A DNA stretch of 64,000 nt from the NCBI GenBank assembly GCA_003247575.1, contig QJZC01000062.1, forward strand, positions 1-64,000. Direction: 5' to 3'. A program made the translations under genes and the position numbers. The number at the start of each line of letters is the position of its first letter. The first letter of the stretch is position 1. This DNA is from Pseudomonadota bacterium. Its GTDB lineage: Bacteria; Myxococcota_A; UBA9160; SZUA-336. This document shows positions 53,516-62,157 of this stretch, piece by piece. The notes below the pieces were generated by a model, which was not told the DNA's origin, did not search any database, and saw only the letters and a program-made list of their open reading frames with translations.

Positions 53516-54658
53516 TCAGCGAAGGCGCGTCTTCACGTCCTCTCCAACGAGTGTGATGTCGGACTCCGCGAGCTCGTCTACGTGCGCCTCGAGCGGCGAC
53601 AGCTTCGAGAGCATTCGCCGCAGTACCTCCGCGCGGTCACGCCCGAGGCGGTCGAACTCGATACGGGCACCCTCCAGGTCGGGTTGACCCTGGACCGTTC
53701 CCTCGATGAGAAGCGGGCTCAGACCCTTGCCCAAGGGGAGCGCGACGATGACCGGGCACCCGCTGCTCAGCCGCTCGTGAGCGTCTACGCGGATTCCGCT
53801 CATCGACAGATCCTTGGCCATGATCACGAGAGGACGCTCGTCGTCGAGCGACATGAGGCACGCGACGCGCTGGCGATAGCGGTGGCGCCTGACCTCGCGA
53901 CGATCGATCTCGATCTCGAGCTGCTCGCCCGGCTTTGGCTTCGCTGCAAGGGAATTGAGCTGGACGATCCGCGTCCCCTCTCCCTGCCCCACGACGATCT
54001 GGGCTAGCGTGGACTGCACGCCGGCGTCCTCGAAGCCGATGGCCACGTCGAAGCGGTGTCGGTCGCGGTCACGCAGGCTCGTTCGCAACACGACGCCTGG
54101 GTATGCGGTGGGTGCTGCAGGGTCGATCTCACTCGGTAGATAGATCGAGATCGCCGTCGTCACGCGGATGTCCTTCGACACCTGGATGCGACAGCTGTCA
54201 TGGGATAGGTCACACAACTCGGCTTCGAATCGTTCACCGTTTGCCGAGCACTGTACGGTGCAGGCGCATGGGAGCCGGATTCGGGCTCGCCGTTCACCGG
54301 ACTGGTGGATCAGCTGTCGGATCAAGGGGTGCACGATCCGCGCGTCGGGGCCGCCGGGTCCGATCTGCAGCAGGAAGTGCGCGCCGAGCTCGCGCAGGAA
54401 CTCGCGCAAGCTCGAGAAGTCCTTCGGATGGACGCAGATCCAGGCGGGTCCTGGATCGTTTCCCATGTCGGGGATCAGGTGCGGGATCTCGAGCGCGCGG
54501 CGCCGGTTGGTGATCAGGAGGTCACGAGGTCGCGGGATCGGTGGAACGATCTCGGCTCCCGACTTCCAGGTGAGCTCGAGCCCGGCTTCGAACAGCAGTA
54601 GGCCGAGCGGGTTGAGTTCACCGTCGTCGAGGAGCAGAACTGTTGCATTAGACCGCAT
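53516..54658 (-). CDS. Double PilZ-domain protein
   Basis: 380 residues from ATG 54658. An N-terminal domain of about 110 residues (VLLLDDGELNPLGLLLFEAGL) resembles a receiver- or YcgR-N-like fold without clear catalytic residues. The first PilZ-like domain begins near ERRARIRLPCACTV but ends in DLSHDSCRIQV, lacking the Gly of the binding motif. The second has RRHRYRQRVACLM and DLSMSGIRV, both c-di-GMP binding elements. One domain probably binds the nucleotide and the other is degenerate. It may control envelope or motility machinery. It is divergent from the HDAC-like gene. Confidence 0.8.
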   Translation of the reverse strand: MRSNATVLLLDDGELNPLGLLLFEAGLELTWKSGAEIVPPIPRPRDLLITNRRRALEIPHLIPDMGNDPGPAWICVHPKDFSSLREFLRELGAHFLLQIGPGGPDARIVHPLIRQLIHQSGERRARIRLPCACTVQCSANGERFEAELCDLSHDSCRIQVSKDIRVTTAISIYLPSEIDPAAPTAYPGVVLRTSLRDRDRHRFDVAIGFEDAGVQSTLAQIVVGQGEGTRIVQLNSLAAKPKPGEQLEIEIDRREVRRHRYRQRVACLMSLDDERPLVIMAKDLSMSGIRVDAHERLSSGCPVIVALPLGKGLSPLLIEGTVQGQPDLEGARIEFDRLGRDRAEVLRRMLSKLSPLEAHVDELAESDITLVGEDVKTRLR

Positions 54659-54800
54659 CTTCTTCGACCTTCGGAGTTTGGGACCTGGCGCTGTAGGTAG
54701 GTCGCGTATCCACGCCAAAGGTGGCGTGCTGCCCAGATTCGGCGTGGCTGTTGCGTTCCGGCTGCGCTGGGGATGAGTTTCGCCTGCGGACGGGTAGAGT

Positions 54801-55859
54801 ATGCGTATGTCTGATGCACCTACCTTGCTGGTTCGCGACGTGCGCTTTCAGGCTCACGCAGGCGCGCCAGGGCACCCCGAGTGTCCTGAACGTCTGTCGG
54901 CGGTCGATCGAGCACTCGACCTGCGGCCGGAGCTCGGGGTGGCGATCGAGCCGCGTCTCGCTCTGGACGAAGAGATCGTCGCGATCCACGCGGCCCAGTA
55001 CTACGACGCGCTCGGCCAGCTTGCTGGGAAGGCGACCCAGCTGGATGCGGATACATTCATGGCGCCCCGCTCGTTCGAGGTCGCCCGGCTCGCGGTCGGT
55101 GGGGCGTTGGAGCTGGCAGATCGGATCGTACGGGGTGAGGCGAGCCAGGGGTTCGCGCTGGTGCGGCCGCCTGGGCACCACGCCGAGCGTGGTCGGGCCA
55201 TGGGATTCTGTCTGTTGAACCAGATCGCCATTGTCGCGGCGAATCTGCGCGCGCGCGCAGGATTGGAGCGCATCGCCATCGTCGATTGGGACGTGCACCA
55301 TGGCAACGGCACGCAGCACGCCTTCGAAGCAGAGCGCGACGTTCTGTTCGTCTCCACGCATCAGTTTCCGTTCTACCCGGGCACCGGGGCGCTTTCGGAG
55401 CGTGGGACCGGAGCCGGGGAGGGGGCTACACTCAACCTGCCTCTGCCCGCCGGTTGCGGCGACGCGGAGTATCAGGCCGCGTTCTCCGAGGTGGTGGTGC
55501 CAGCGCTCGCCGACTTCAAGCCCGACATGATTCTGGTCTCCGCGGGCTTCGATGCGCATGCGCTCGACCCCTTGGCCTCGATGCAGGTCTCCACAGAGAC
55601 CTACGCCACCCTCACGGCTTGCCTGCGTGAGGTGGCCGAAGCTCACTGCGGTGGACGGATGCTCTTCTTCCTCGAGGGCGGCTACCATCTCGAAGCGCTG
55701 CCTGCCTCGGTGATCGCCGTTCTCGAGCAGCTTGCTCGGCCCGGACTGCGGCACGAGCCGGCAGAGCGTACTCCCCTGGCTGCGCGGCTCATCGAGCTGT
55801 TCCGGGAAGCCCACGGCGGAAGCTGGCCCAGCCTGCGCCGGATCGTGCACTCAGGCTAG
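54801..55859 (+). CDS. Histone deacetylase family (AcuC/APAH-like) deacylase
   Basis: A 352-residue zinc-dependent deacylase. Family motifs: HPECPERLSAV at the start, ALVRPPGHHAERGRAMGFCLLNQI with the two catalytic His, DWDVHHGNGTQ (Asp-x-His zinc ligands), SAGFDAHALDPL (Asp ligand) and FLEGGYHLEAL. Bacterial members remove acetyl groups from polyamines or from lysine in enzymes such as acetyl-CoA synthetase. No acs or polyamine gene is adjacent. It overlaps the convergent lipoprotein gene by four bases. Confidence 0.93.
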   Translation: MRMSDAPTLLVRDVRFQAHAGAPGHPECPERLSAVDRALDLRPELGVAIEPRLALDEEIVAIHAAQYYDALGQLAGKATQLDADTFMAPRSFEVARLAVGGALELADRIVRGEASQGFALVRPPGHHAERGRAMGFCLLNQIAIVAANLRARAGLERIAIVDWDVHHGNGTQHAFEAERDVLFVSTHQFPFYPGTGALSERGTGAGEGATLNLPLPAGCGDAEYQAAFSEVVVPALADFKPDMILVSAGFDAHALDPLASMQVSTETYATLTACLREVAEAHCGGRMLFFLEGGYHLEALPASVIAVLEQLARPGLRHEPAERTPLAARLIELFREAHGGSWPSLRRIVHSG

Positions 55860-56368
55860 CCGTCGGGCTTGTCGACTGCGAAGTCGAGGGAACGCTGAAA
55901 GCGGATGATCTTGCTGTCGAAGCGAAGCTCCAGCGCGTAGAGTCCGACCTCTGCGGTTTCGGGCAGCCGGATGAAAGCGTCGACGACCCAGCGGCCGGGC
56001 TTCAGGTCGTAGCGCTCCTGCGTGTCGATCACGAGAGGCTGACCGCGATGCAGGATGCGCGTGTCGAACTTGCCCGTGACCACGCCCGTGGTGTGGAGCG
56101 GGCATAGCACGTACACCAGGCGGTGACCGAACTCCTCGCCGGGTTCGAGCCGGCGCGGGTACAGCTCTACCTGTTCGATCTTGAAGTACGGCAGCTCCTT
56201 GCTGTCGCAGGAATATTCCTCCCACACCTCCTCGGGGAACGCGCGCAAGCGCTCGCCAGGTTTGCGGAAGGGCCGACCGAGGTAGCTTAGGGTCGCCGAG
56301 CACGACAAGGTGAGAAGTCCCAACACTGCCGCACACACGCGCAGAGCTCTTATCTTCGCAGCACCCAT
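55856..56368 (-). CDS. Lipoprotein of unknown function, in operon with Ser/Thr kinase
   Basis: A 170-residue predicted lipoprotein with lipobox LTLSC (Cys23). The mature part has two Cys (CDSKEL, CPLHT), DTRILHRGQPLVIDTQERYDLKPGRWVVDAFIRL-type beta strands (quoted in part), and no known domain that I can name. Its start lies 18 bases inside the end of the kinase gene on the same strand, so the two are translated from one transcript, which points to a shared envelope-signalling role. Confidence 0.75.
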   Translation of the reverse strand: MGAAKIRALRVCAAVLGLLTLSCSATLSYLGRPFRKPGERLRAFPEEVWEEYSCDSKELPYFKIEQVELYPRRLEPGEEFGHRLVYVLCPLHTTGVVTGKFDTRILHRGQPLVIDTQERYDLKPGRWVVDAFIRLPETAEVGLYALELRFDSKIIRFQRSLDFAVDKPDG

Positions 56369-58263
56369 TCTCCCGCCGCTTCCTCCTCGGGAGCATCCTC
56401 GGCGTCGGTCACCGGTTCGACGAATCGCTTTGGATGCGATCCTTCATCGGCAGTAGGGCGGGGCGGCTTTTGGCGTGGCGGCGATCGCCGGGGCGTTCTG
56501 CGGACGGGTGGCTTCGTCGCACTGGGGCGCGGTGATGCGGCTTGCGGCGCCGCTGGGGGCTTCTGGACACTCCCGGGGGGAGTCGTGTCTTGGGGGACCA
56601 CTGCGCGCACGGCGGCGGTGTCGATCCAGGCTAGAGGTAGGTGGATTGGTCGGATTGCCCCCCCTTTCCCCTCGAGCGCGTTGCTTCTGGCTGCGAAGAG
56701 CGCTCGCTCCTCGCCCTGCGGTTCTTCGGATGTGCTGTTCTGTGGCAGTGGTCGTGGCGCGCCCATCGAGAGTGCGATCAGCGCGGCTGCCGTGGCCTGC
56801 GAGCAGGTCTTGAGCCTGGAGCGCCAACCTCTGGGCTCCACCGAGGCTCTGCGCTCAGAGGCTAGGCCGGTTCGTGCCGGCGTCTCGCGGGTTGCGCGCT
56901 GCTGTGGCGAGCATTCGGGGATGGTGGCGAGCTCCGAGATCTCCGCGGGCTGTTGCTCGACGGTCTCTGCGGGAAAGGTTGCTGGCTGCTCTTCTGGCGA
57001 GCGGGCGGCGGGCTCTTCGAGGTTGGCCGCGAGCTGCACGGTCGTCGGGAGCTCGGAGATGTCTGGAGCCGCCCCGTCGTCCGGGCTCGCTGCCTCCTGG
57101 ATCTCGTCCGGTAGCTCCCAGACAGTGGTCTTCGGTGATGGCGGGGGATGAGGCGACTGCGAGGACATTGGTTCCGGGACGGCCTCGTCCACTTCTTGCG
57201 CGTCCAAAGCCGCCTGTACCGGGCTGGAGCGCTCCAGCATGGCGAAGGCTTCGTCGAGCGTTCGGTCGTGCGGGATCCCCGGAACGGAGGCGGTCCCGAG
57301 CGGCGAAATGCCCGTGCTGGTCTGGAGCACGAGGGCCGTGGCGCTCGACTCCGTAGCCTCGCCGGACTCCGTGGATGGTTCCTCGGAAAACTGACGTCTC
57401 CCCCATTCCAGCAGCATGGCTCCGAGATCGCTGGCGGTCAGCTCCAGCGACTCGAGCGTCGCTCGGAGCAGGGCATCTCGCAGCGCATCCGTAGATGGGA
57501 AACGATCCTTCGGGTCTTTCGCCATTCCCCGCAGGATCGCTTCCTCGATCGCGGCCGGAATCTCGGGGTCTATCTCGCGTGGGGGTGGAGGGGGCGATTC
57601 GATGTGCGACCGCATCACCTCGTACTCGATGTTGCCGTCGAAGGGCAGCTGATTCGTGAGCATCTCGTAGAGGACCACGCAGAGCGAGTAGATGTCCGAG
57701 CGAGCGTCGGTCTCGCGCCCCTGAACCTGCTCCGGCGACATGTACTGCGCTGTACCGACCGTGTTCCCGGCGCGTGTGACGCGCGATGTGCCGGCGCAAC
57801 GGGCGATTCCGAAGTCCATCACCTTGAGCACCGAGCTCCGGTTCAGCATCAGGTTCGACGGCTTGACGTCACGATGGATCACCCCGTGTGTGTGGGCGCA
57901 GCCAATCCCGTCGAGGGCCTGTAGGAAGATCGCCAGTGCGACGGGAAGGGGGAGGGCTCCGTTGCTCGCGAGCAGGCGCGAGACGGTGCAGCCATCCACG
58001 AGCTCCATCACCATTGCGAGGGTGTCCCCCTCTCGGTGCAGGGCGTACAAGGTGGCGATGTTGGGGTGGTGCAACTGGGCGAGAGCGCGCGCCTCTGCAC
58101 GGAAGCGCTGCACGAGCTCGGGCTGGGTGCCGAAGCCCGGGCGCAGGAACTTGATCGCGACCTCGCGATCGAGCATGGAGTCGGTTGCACGATAGACGTC
58201 GCCTACACCGCCGGAGCCGACCCGGGAGCCGATGACGTAGTCGCCCATCACGAGGCCATTCAT
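56350..58263 (-). CDS. Hanks-type Ser/Thr protein kinase
   Basis: 637 residues from ATG 58263. The kinase domain is at residues 8-265: GSRVGSGGVGDVYRA, Lys in REVAIKFLR, HRDVKPSNLML, DFGIARCAGTS and the APE-equivalent YMSPEQVQGRE with DARSDIYSLCVVLYEM. All catalytic residues are present. A long Pro/Glu/Ala-rich tail follows, with a weak hydrophobic stretch (ATAAALIALSMGA, near 500) that may or may not span the membrane. The tail ends basic. It shares a transcript with the lipoprotein gene it overlaps by 19 bases. Confidence 0.93.
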   Translation of the reverse strand: MNGLVMGDYVIGSRVGSGGVGDVYRATDSMLDREVAIKFLRPGFGTQPELVQRFRAEARALAQLHHPNIATLYALHREGDTLAMVMELVDGCTVSRLLASNGALPLPVALAIFLQALDGIGCAHTHGVIHRDVKPSNLMLNRSSVLKVMDFGIARCAGTSRVTRAGNTVGTAQYMSPEQVQGRETDARSDIYSLCVVLYEMLTNQLPFDGNIEYEVMRSHIESPPPPPREIDPEIPAAIEEAILRGMAKDPKDRFPSTDALRDALLRATLESLELTASDLGAMLLEWGRRQFSEEPSTESGEATESSATALVLQTSTGISPLGTASVPGIPHDRTLDEAFAMLERSSPVQAALDAQEVDEAVPEPMSSQSPHPPPSPKTTVWELPDEIQEAASPDDGAAPDISELPTTVQLAANLEEPAARSPEEQPATFPAETVEQQPAEISELATIPECSPQQRATRETPARTGLASERRASVEPRGWRSRLKTCSQATAAALIALSMGAPRPLPQNSTSEEPQGEERALFAARSNALEGKGGAIRPIHLPLAWIDTAAVRAVVPQDTTPPGSVQKPPAAPQAASPRPSATKPPVRRTPRRSPPRQKPPRPTADEGSHPKRFVEPVTDAEDAPEEEAAGEWVLRR

Positions 58264-58745
58264 GGCGCAACGACTCCTGCCGAGGCCCCGCACCCCCGGA
58301 CTCTGGGCAGGGCGGCCGCGGAGATGCCCGCGTATCCCGCGATCCGGAGAGATGTGGCCGCATCCGCGTTCCTTGGCATGTACGCGTCATCGGCGGCCGC
58401 ACGGGCTCGCTTGACGTAGCGCGGCGCGCTTGCGGCCACGGCGCGCGTGGGTTCCTGGAGTCTGCGCGCCAAGTGCGGGTGGAGGCGGGGGAAGACCAGG
58501 GAACCCAAGATCCTGCAGAAGCGCTCGGTGCGCCCGCCGCACGCACGCAGGTTTCCGCATTTGCGATGCCTGGCGCATGCTTCGCGCAAATTCGCTTGGC
58601 GAATACACTTGGCAGTGATTGTCGTCACATTTCCTAGCCAGGTCGTTCGCTAACGATGCGCGGGCACTGCCTCTCCGATGCCGGGGGGGACCACGAATGG
58701 CTGTGGATCGATTTCAGCCACCAGACTCATAGGGAGTGTTTACTC
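58264..58745. other. Divergent region between the kinase and fasciclin genes
   Basis: About 480 bases. It contains the palindrome at 58590-58604 and a poor-quality open frame on the minus strand that I do not accept. No structured RNA is evident. Confidence 0.5.
58590..58604. promoter_or_regulatory. Palindromic operator candidate
   Basis: ATTCGC-TTG-GCGAAT, perfect 6-base arms, about 142 bases before the fasciclin start. The core matches the 12449-12465 palindrome except at the centre base. Shared regulator inferred. Confidence 0.4.
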
Positions 58746-59309
58746 ATGCTCAAGTCGTACAAAGCGTTTGCATCCGTACTGGCGGTGGCCGCCGGCGTCA
58801 CACTGGCTTCTCAGGCTCTCGCGAGCGAGGTGATGGTCGGTGGGCAGGCGATGTACCCGACCAAGGACATCATCGACAACGCGGTGAACTCCGCGGATCA
58901 CACCACCCTGGTGGCCGCCGTCAAGGCGGCCGGACTGGTCGAGACGCTCAAGGGCGAAGGACCCTTCACCGTCTTCGCGCCGACCAATGCAGCTTTCGAC
59001 AAGCTGCCCGCGGGCACGGTCGAAGGCCTGCTCAAGCCGGAATCCAAGGAGAAGCTCACCACGATTCTCACCTACCACGTCGTCGCCGGAAAGTTCGACT
59101 CGGCAGCTGTCGCCGAGGCGATCAAGAAGGGCGGAGGCAAGGCGGAGCTGACGACCGTTGCAGGTGGCAAGCTCGTGGCGAGCCTGAACGGTCCCAAGAA
59201 CGTGATTCTCACGGACGAGAATGGCAACACGGCCAACATCTCGACGTACGACGTCAACCAATCGAATGGCGTCATCCACGTGATCGACACCGTGGTGCTC
59301 CCAAAGTAG
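58746..59309 (+). CDS. Exported fasciclin (FAS1) domain protein
   Basis: 187 residues from ATG 58746, after AGGGAG. The signal peptide ends near ASQALAS. One FAS1 domain spans about residues 48-186, with the H1 motif GPFTVFAPTNAAFDKLP and the H2-region YDVNQSNGVIHVIDTVVLP. FAS1 proteins mediate adhesion or bind small ligands at the cell surface. The preceding VMVGGQAMYPTKDIIDNA segment is typical of single-domain secreted bacterial forms. A GC hairpin follows 13 bases after the stop. Confidence 0.95.
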   Translation: MLKSYKAFASVLAVAAGVTLASQALASEVMVGGQAMYPTKDIIDNAVNSADHTTLVAAVKAAGLVETLKGEGPFTVFAPTNAAFDKLPAGTVEGLLKPESKEKLTTILTYHVVAGKFDSAAVAEAIKKGGGKAELTTVAGGKLVASLNGPKNVILTDENGNTANISTYDVNQSNGVIHVIDTVVLPK

Positions 59310-59322
59310 GGATCTCGCTGTC

Positions 59323-59354
59323 GCCGGCCCGCGGGACGTCTACCGCGGGCCGGC
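59323..59354. terminator. GC-rich hairpin after fasciclin gene
   Basis: Perfect 12-base arms GCCGGCCCGCGG (59323-59334) and CCGCGGGCCGGC (59343-59354) with an 8-base loop. It lies between convergent fasciclin and peroxiredoxin genes. No T tract is present. Confidence 0.6.
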
Positions 59355-59392
59355 CCCGAATCCGAGGGTCCGAGTCAGAGCGAGTGTCCGCG

Positions 59393-59875
59393 TCAGAGTG
59401 CGGCGAGCACTGCCTCGGCGCTGCTCACGTCGAACTTTCCAGCCTCTTCGATCTGAAGAATCTTGACGACGCCATCGTCTGCGACGAGCGCGTAACGCTG
59501 CGAACGCAAGCCAAGACCGCCCTTGGTCAGGTCGAACGTCAGTCCGACCGCCTGAGTGAACGCGGCACTGCCGTCGGCTAGCAAGGTGACGTCGGCCAGT
59601 GCGTTCTGGTCCTTGCCCCAAGCTTCCATCACGAACGCATCATTGACCGATAGGCACGCGATCTCTGCGATGCCCTTGGCCTTGATCTCTTTGGCCTTGC
59701 TCACGAACCCGGGCAGATGTTGCGCCGAGCAGGTCGGGGTGAATGCGCCGGGCAGGGCGAAGAGCACGACCTTCCTGCCTGCGAAGAAGTCCTTGGTCGA
59801 GACATCTTTGACTCCATCCGCAGTGACGCTCTTTAGGGTGACGTCGGGAAGGGTATCTCCCAGCTTGATAGCCAT
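59393..59875 (-). CDS. Peroxiredoxin (Prx5 type)
   Basis: 160 residues from ATG 59875, preceded by GGAGGA. The peroxidatic Cys49 lies in PGAFTPTCSAQHLPGF, with the Thr and Arg (GLRSQRYALV) of the active site. The only other Cys is Cys74 in IACLSVND, not at a usual resolving position, so an external thiol or glutaredoxin probably completes the cycle. It reduces H2O2 and alkyl peroxides in the cytoplasm. The gene stands alone, convergent with the fasciclin gene. Confidence 0.95.
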   Translation of the reverse strand: MAIKLGDTLPDVTLKSVTADGVKDVSTKDFFAGRKVVLFALPGAFTPTCSAQHLPGFVSKAKEIKAKGIAEIACLSVNDAFVMEAWGKDQNALADVTLLADGSAAFTQAVGLTFDLTKGGLGLRSQRYALVADDGVVKILQIEEAGKFDVSSAEAVLAAL

Positions 59876-60073
59876 CGGGTGTTCCTCCATGCATTTGGGC
59901 AGCCGCATCGGGCGGCCGCGCTCCTCGCGGCCCAGCGGCGGTGCGCGCACAATACCGCGTCCCTGACGGGAATGCCTCATCTCGCACGAGGATTCCCCCT
60001 TTCCCCCTGTGGACTGTCGGATCCCGGTGTACTCTCGCCTCCGCAGAGCGGGCCGTTCGCCAGGAGGATCGAG

Positions 60074-61231
60074 ATGGAGCTCAAGTACGGATGCAATCCC
60101 CACCAGTCCTATGCGGCTGTCGAAGCGCTCGAGGGGGCTCGGATTCCGATCGAGGTACGTAACGGGCGACCTTCGATGATCAACCTGCTCGATGCGCTCA
60201 ATGCATGGCAGCTCGTGCGCGAGGTGCGCACAGCACTGGGGCTTCCTGCAGCCGCGAGCTTCAAGCACGTGTCGCCGGCCGGTGCCGCGGTTGCGGTCCC
60301 GCTCGAGCCGGAGCTGGCTCGCCTGTACGAGGTGGAAGGGCGTGCGCTGTCTCCCTTGGCCACGGCCTACGTGCGCGCGCGGGGGGCCGACCCGAAGAGC
60401 TCGTTCGGCGACGTGGTCGCACTCTCGGATCGGGTGGACGTTGCGACGGCAGAATTCCTGAAGGGCGTCGTATCCGATGGAGTCGTGGCTCCCGGCTTCG
60501 ATCCCGAAGCGCTCGAGATCCTGCGCGCCAAGAAGGGCGGTGGCTTCATCGTGCTCGAGGCGGACCCCGACTTCGAGCCGCCCGAGCTGGAAGCGCGCGA
60601 GGTGTTCGGTGTACGCCTCATTCAGACGCGCAACAATCGAGCGCTTACCTCCGCCGATCTCGACGATGTCGTATGCGGCGAGCTCACGGACTCGGCTCGT
60701 CGCGATCTGTTGCTCGGTCTCGTCACGCTCAAGTACACCCAGTCGAACTCGGTCGGATACGCTCTGGGTGGTCAGATGATCGGGATCGGAGCGGGCCAGC
60801 AGTCTCGGGTCGATTGCACGAAGCTCGCTGGAGCCAAGGCTGACGTGTGGCATCTGGGCCGGCATCCGAAGGTGTTGGGGCTGTGCTTCCGCAAGGCGGT
60901 CAAGAGGCAGGAGCGGATCAACTGGCGTGTGCGCTTCATCGAGGGCGATCTGACGCGGCTTGAGCATCAGGCCCTGGAGGCGGCTCTCGACGGTCCGCTG
61001 GAGCTGCTCGATCAGGCCGAGCGGCTTGCCTGGATCCAGTCCCTGTCGGGGGTGAGTCTGGTCTCGGATGGGTTTCTGCCGTTTCGGGACAACATCGATC
61101 ATGCCGCGCGACATGGTGTGGGCTTCATTGCGCAGCCCGGCGGATCCTCACGCGACTCCGAGATCGAGAAGGCTTGCCGCGAGTACGGTATCGCGATGGT
61201 TCACACCGGAGTTCGCCTGTTCCATCACTAG
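60074..61231 (+). CDS. Stand-alone AICAR transformylase
   Basis: 385 residues from ATG 60074, after AGGAGG. It matches the formyltransferase half of PurH: KYGCNPHQSYA, NGRPSMINLLDALNAWQLV, the catalytic Lys-His in ASFKHVSPAG, SFGDVVALSD, YTQSNSVGYALGGQMIGIGAGQQSRVDC (quoted in part) and DGFLPFRDNID. The IMP cyclohydrolase half is absent, so a separate enzyme must close the purine ring. The length agrees with the stand-alone family of about 390 residues. It converts AICAR to FAICAR with formyl-tetrahydrofolate. Confidence 0.95.
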   Translation: MELKYGCNPHQSYAAVEALEGARIPIEVRNGRPSMINLLDALNAWQLVREVRTALGLPAAASFKHVSPAGAAVAVPLEPELARLYEVEGRALSPLATAYVRARGADPKSSFGDVVALSDRVDVATAEFLKGVVSDGVVAPGFDPEALEILRAKKGGGFIVLEADPDFEPPELEAREVFGVRLIQTRNNRALTSADLDDVVCGELTDSARRDLLLGLVTLKYTQSNSVGYALGGQMIGIGAGQQSRVDCTKLAGAKADVWHLGRHPKVLGLCFRKAVKRQERINWRVRFIEGDLTRLEHQALEAALDGPLELLDQAERLAWIQSLSGVSLVSDGFLPFRDNIDHAARHGVGFIAQPGGSSRDSEIEKACREYGIAMVHTGVRLFHH

Positions 61232-61253
61232 CGGCGCAGCTGGTGCGGGTGTC

Positions 61254-62036
61254 TCAGCGCCCAACGAACCTCGGGGGGCGCTTCTCCAGGAACGCACGCA
61301 CGCCTTCTCGGTAGTCTTCGCTCTCGAAGCATGTCTGGATTGCACGAGCGGCTGCCTTGCGATCGCGAGCGGCGTCCGGCTTCGCGATCTCGCGAGAGCA
61401 GAGCTTGACCGCCTGCACGGTGAGCGGCGCGTTGGCTGCGATGCCTTCCGCCGTCTTCAGCACGAACGCATCGAGCTCGTCCTTCGGCAGGACGCGGTTG
61501 ATGAGCCCGAAGCGCAATGCATCCTCTGCTGGAAAACGTCTCGCGGTGAAGAAGATCTCTTTTGCGAACGAGGGGCCGATCAGCTGAGTCAGCGTCTCGA
61601 TTCCTGCCATTCCGTATCCGAGTCCCAGGCGCGCGGCCGGGATTGCGAAGACGGCGTCCTCCGTCGCGTACCGGATATCCGCCGTGAGAGCGATCGCCAC
61701 ACCGCCTCCGACACAGAACCCGTGAATGGCTGCGATCACGGGCTTTCGGATTTTGGCGAGTGCATCGAACGCAGCTTGTCCGGCGACGTCGTAGTCGCGT
61801 GCCGCGCCACCGGTGCGTTGGCTCTCGAACTGGGAGATGTCCGCACCGGAGACGAACGCGACGTCGCCCGACCCGCGGAGCACGACCACACGGATATCGG
61901 GATCGTCGTCGAGGTCGGAGGTCGCCTGCGGAATCGCTGCCCACATTTCCGCCGAGATCGCGTTGCGTCGCTCCGGGTGGTCGAAGACGATCGTGCCGAC
62001 TGCGCCCCGCTTTTCTACTCGTACCGTTCCGCCCAT
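61254..62036 (-). CDS. Crotonase-fold (enoyl-CoA hydratase/isomerase family) protein
   Basis: A 260-residue crotonase-fold protein with VTIVFDHPERRNAIS-type N-terminus, the oxyanion-hole strands SGADISQFE and GFCVGGGVAIALTADIRYA, and the C-terminal helix AFLEKRPPRF. The two hydratase Glu are replaced: GG-C-E-LA reads GGVAIA, and PE reads IPAARLG. Canonical hydration of enoyl-CoA is therefore unlikely; isomerase, hydrolase, decarboxylase or ring-cleavage chemistry known in this fold fits better. It is annotated by fold only. Confidence 0.88.
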   Translation of the reverse strand: MGGTVRVEKRGAVGTIVFDHPERRNAISAEMWAAIPQATSDLDDDPDIRVVVLRGSGDVAFVSGADISQFESQRTGGAARDYDVAGQAAFDALAKIRKPVIAAIHGFCVGGGVAIALTADIRYATEDAVFAIPAARLGLGYGMAGIETLTQLIGPSFAKEIFFTARRFPAEDALRFGLINRVLPKDELDAFVLKTAEGIAANAPLTVQAVKLCSREIAKPDAARDRKAAARAIQTCFESEDYREGVRAFLEKRPPRFVGR

Positions 62037-62157
62037 TACTGGCTCCTCCTCTGCGACCAGTCTATCGGAGCCGACCTCGTGCTGGTGGGCTTTGTGCTCC
62101 GGTGTCCGGGGCCCTCGGGCGCCCGCGTGGGCGATCCGCGGGCGCTATGTTTGCTGC

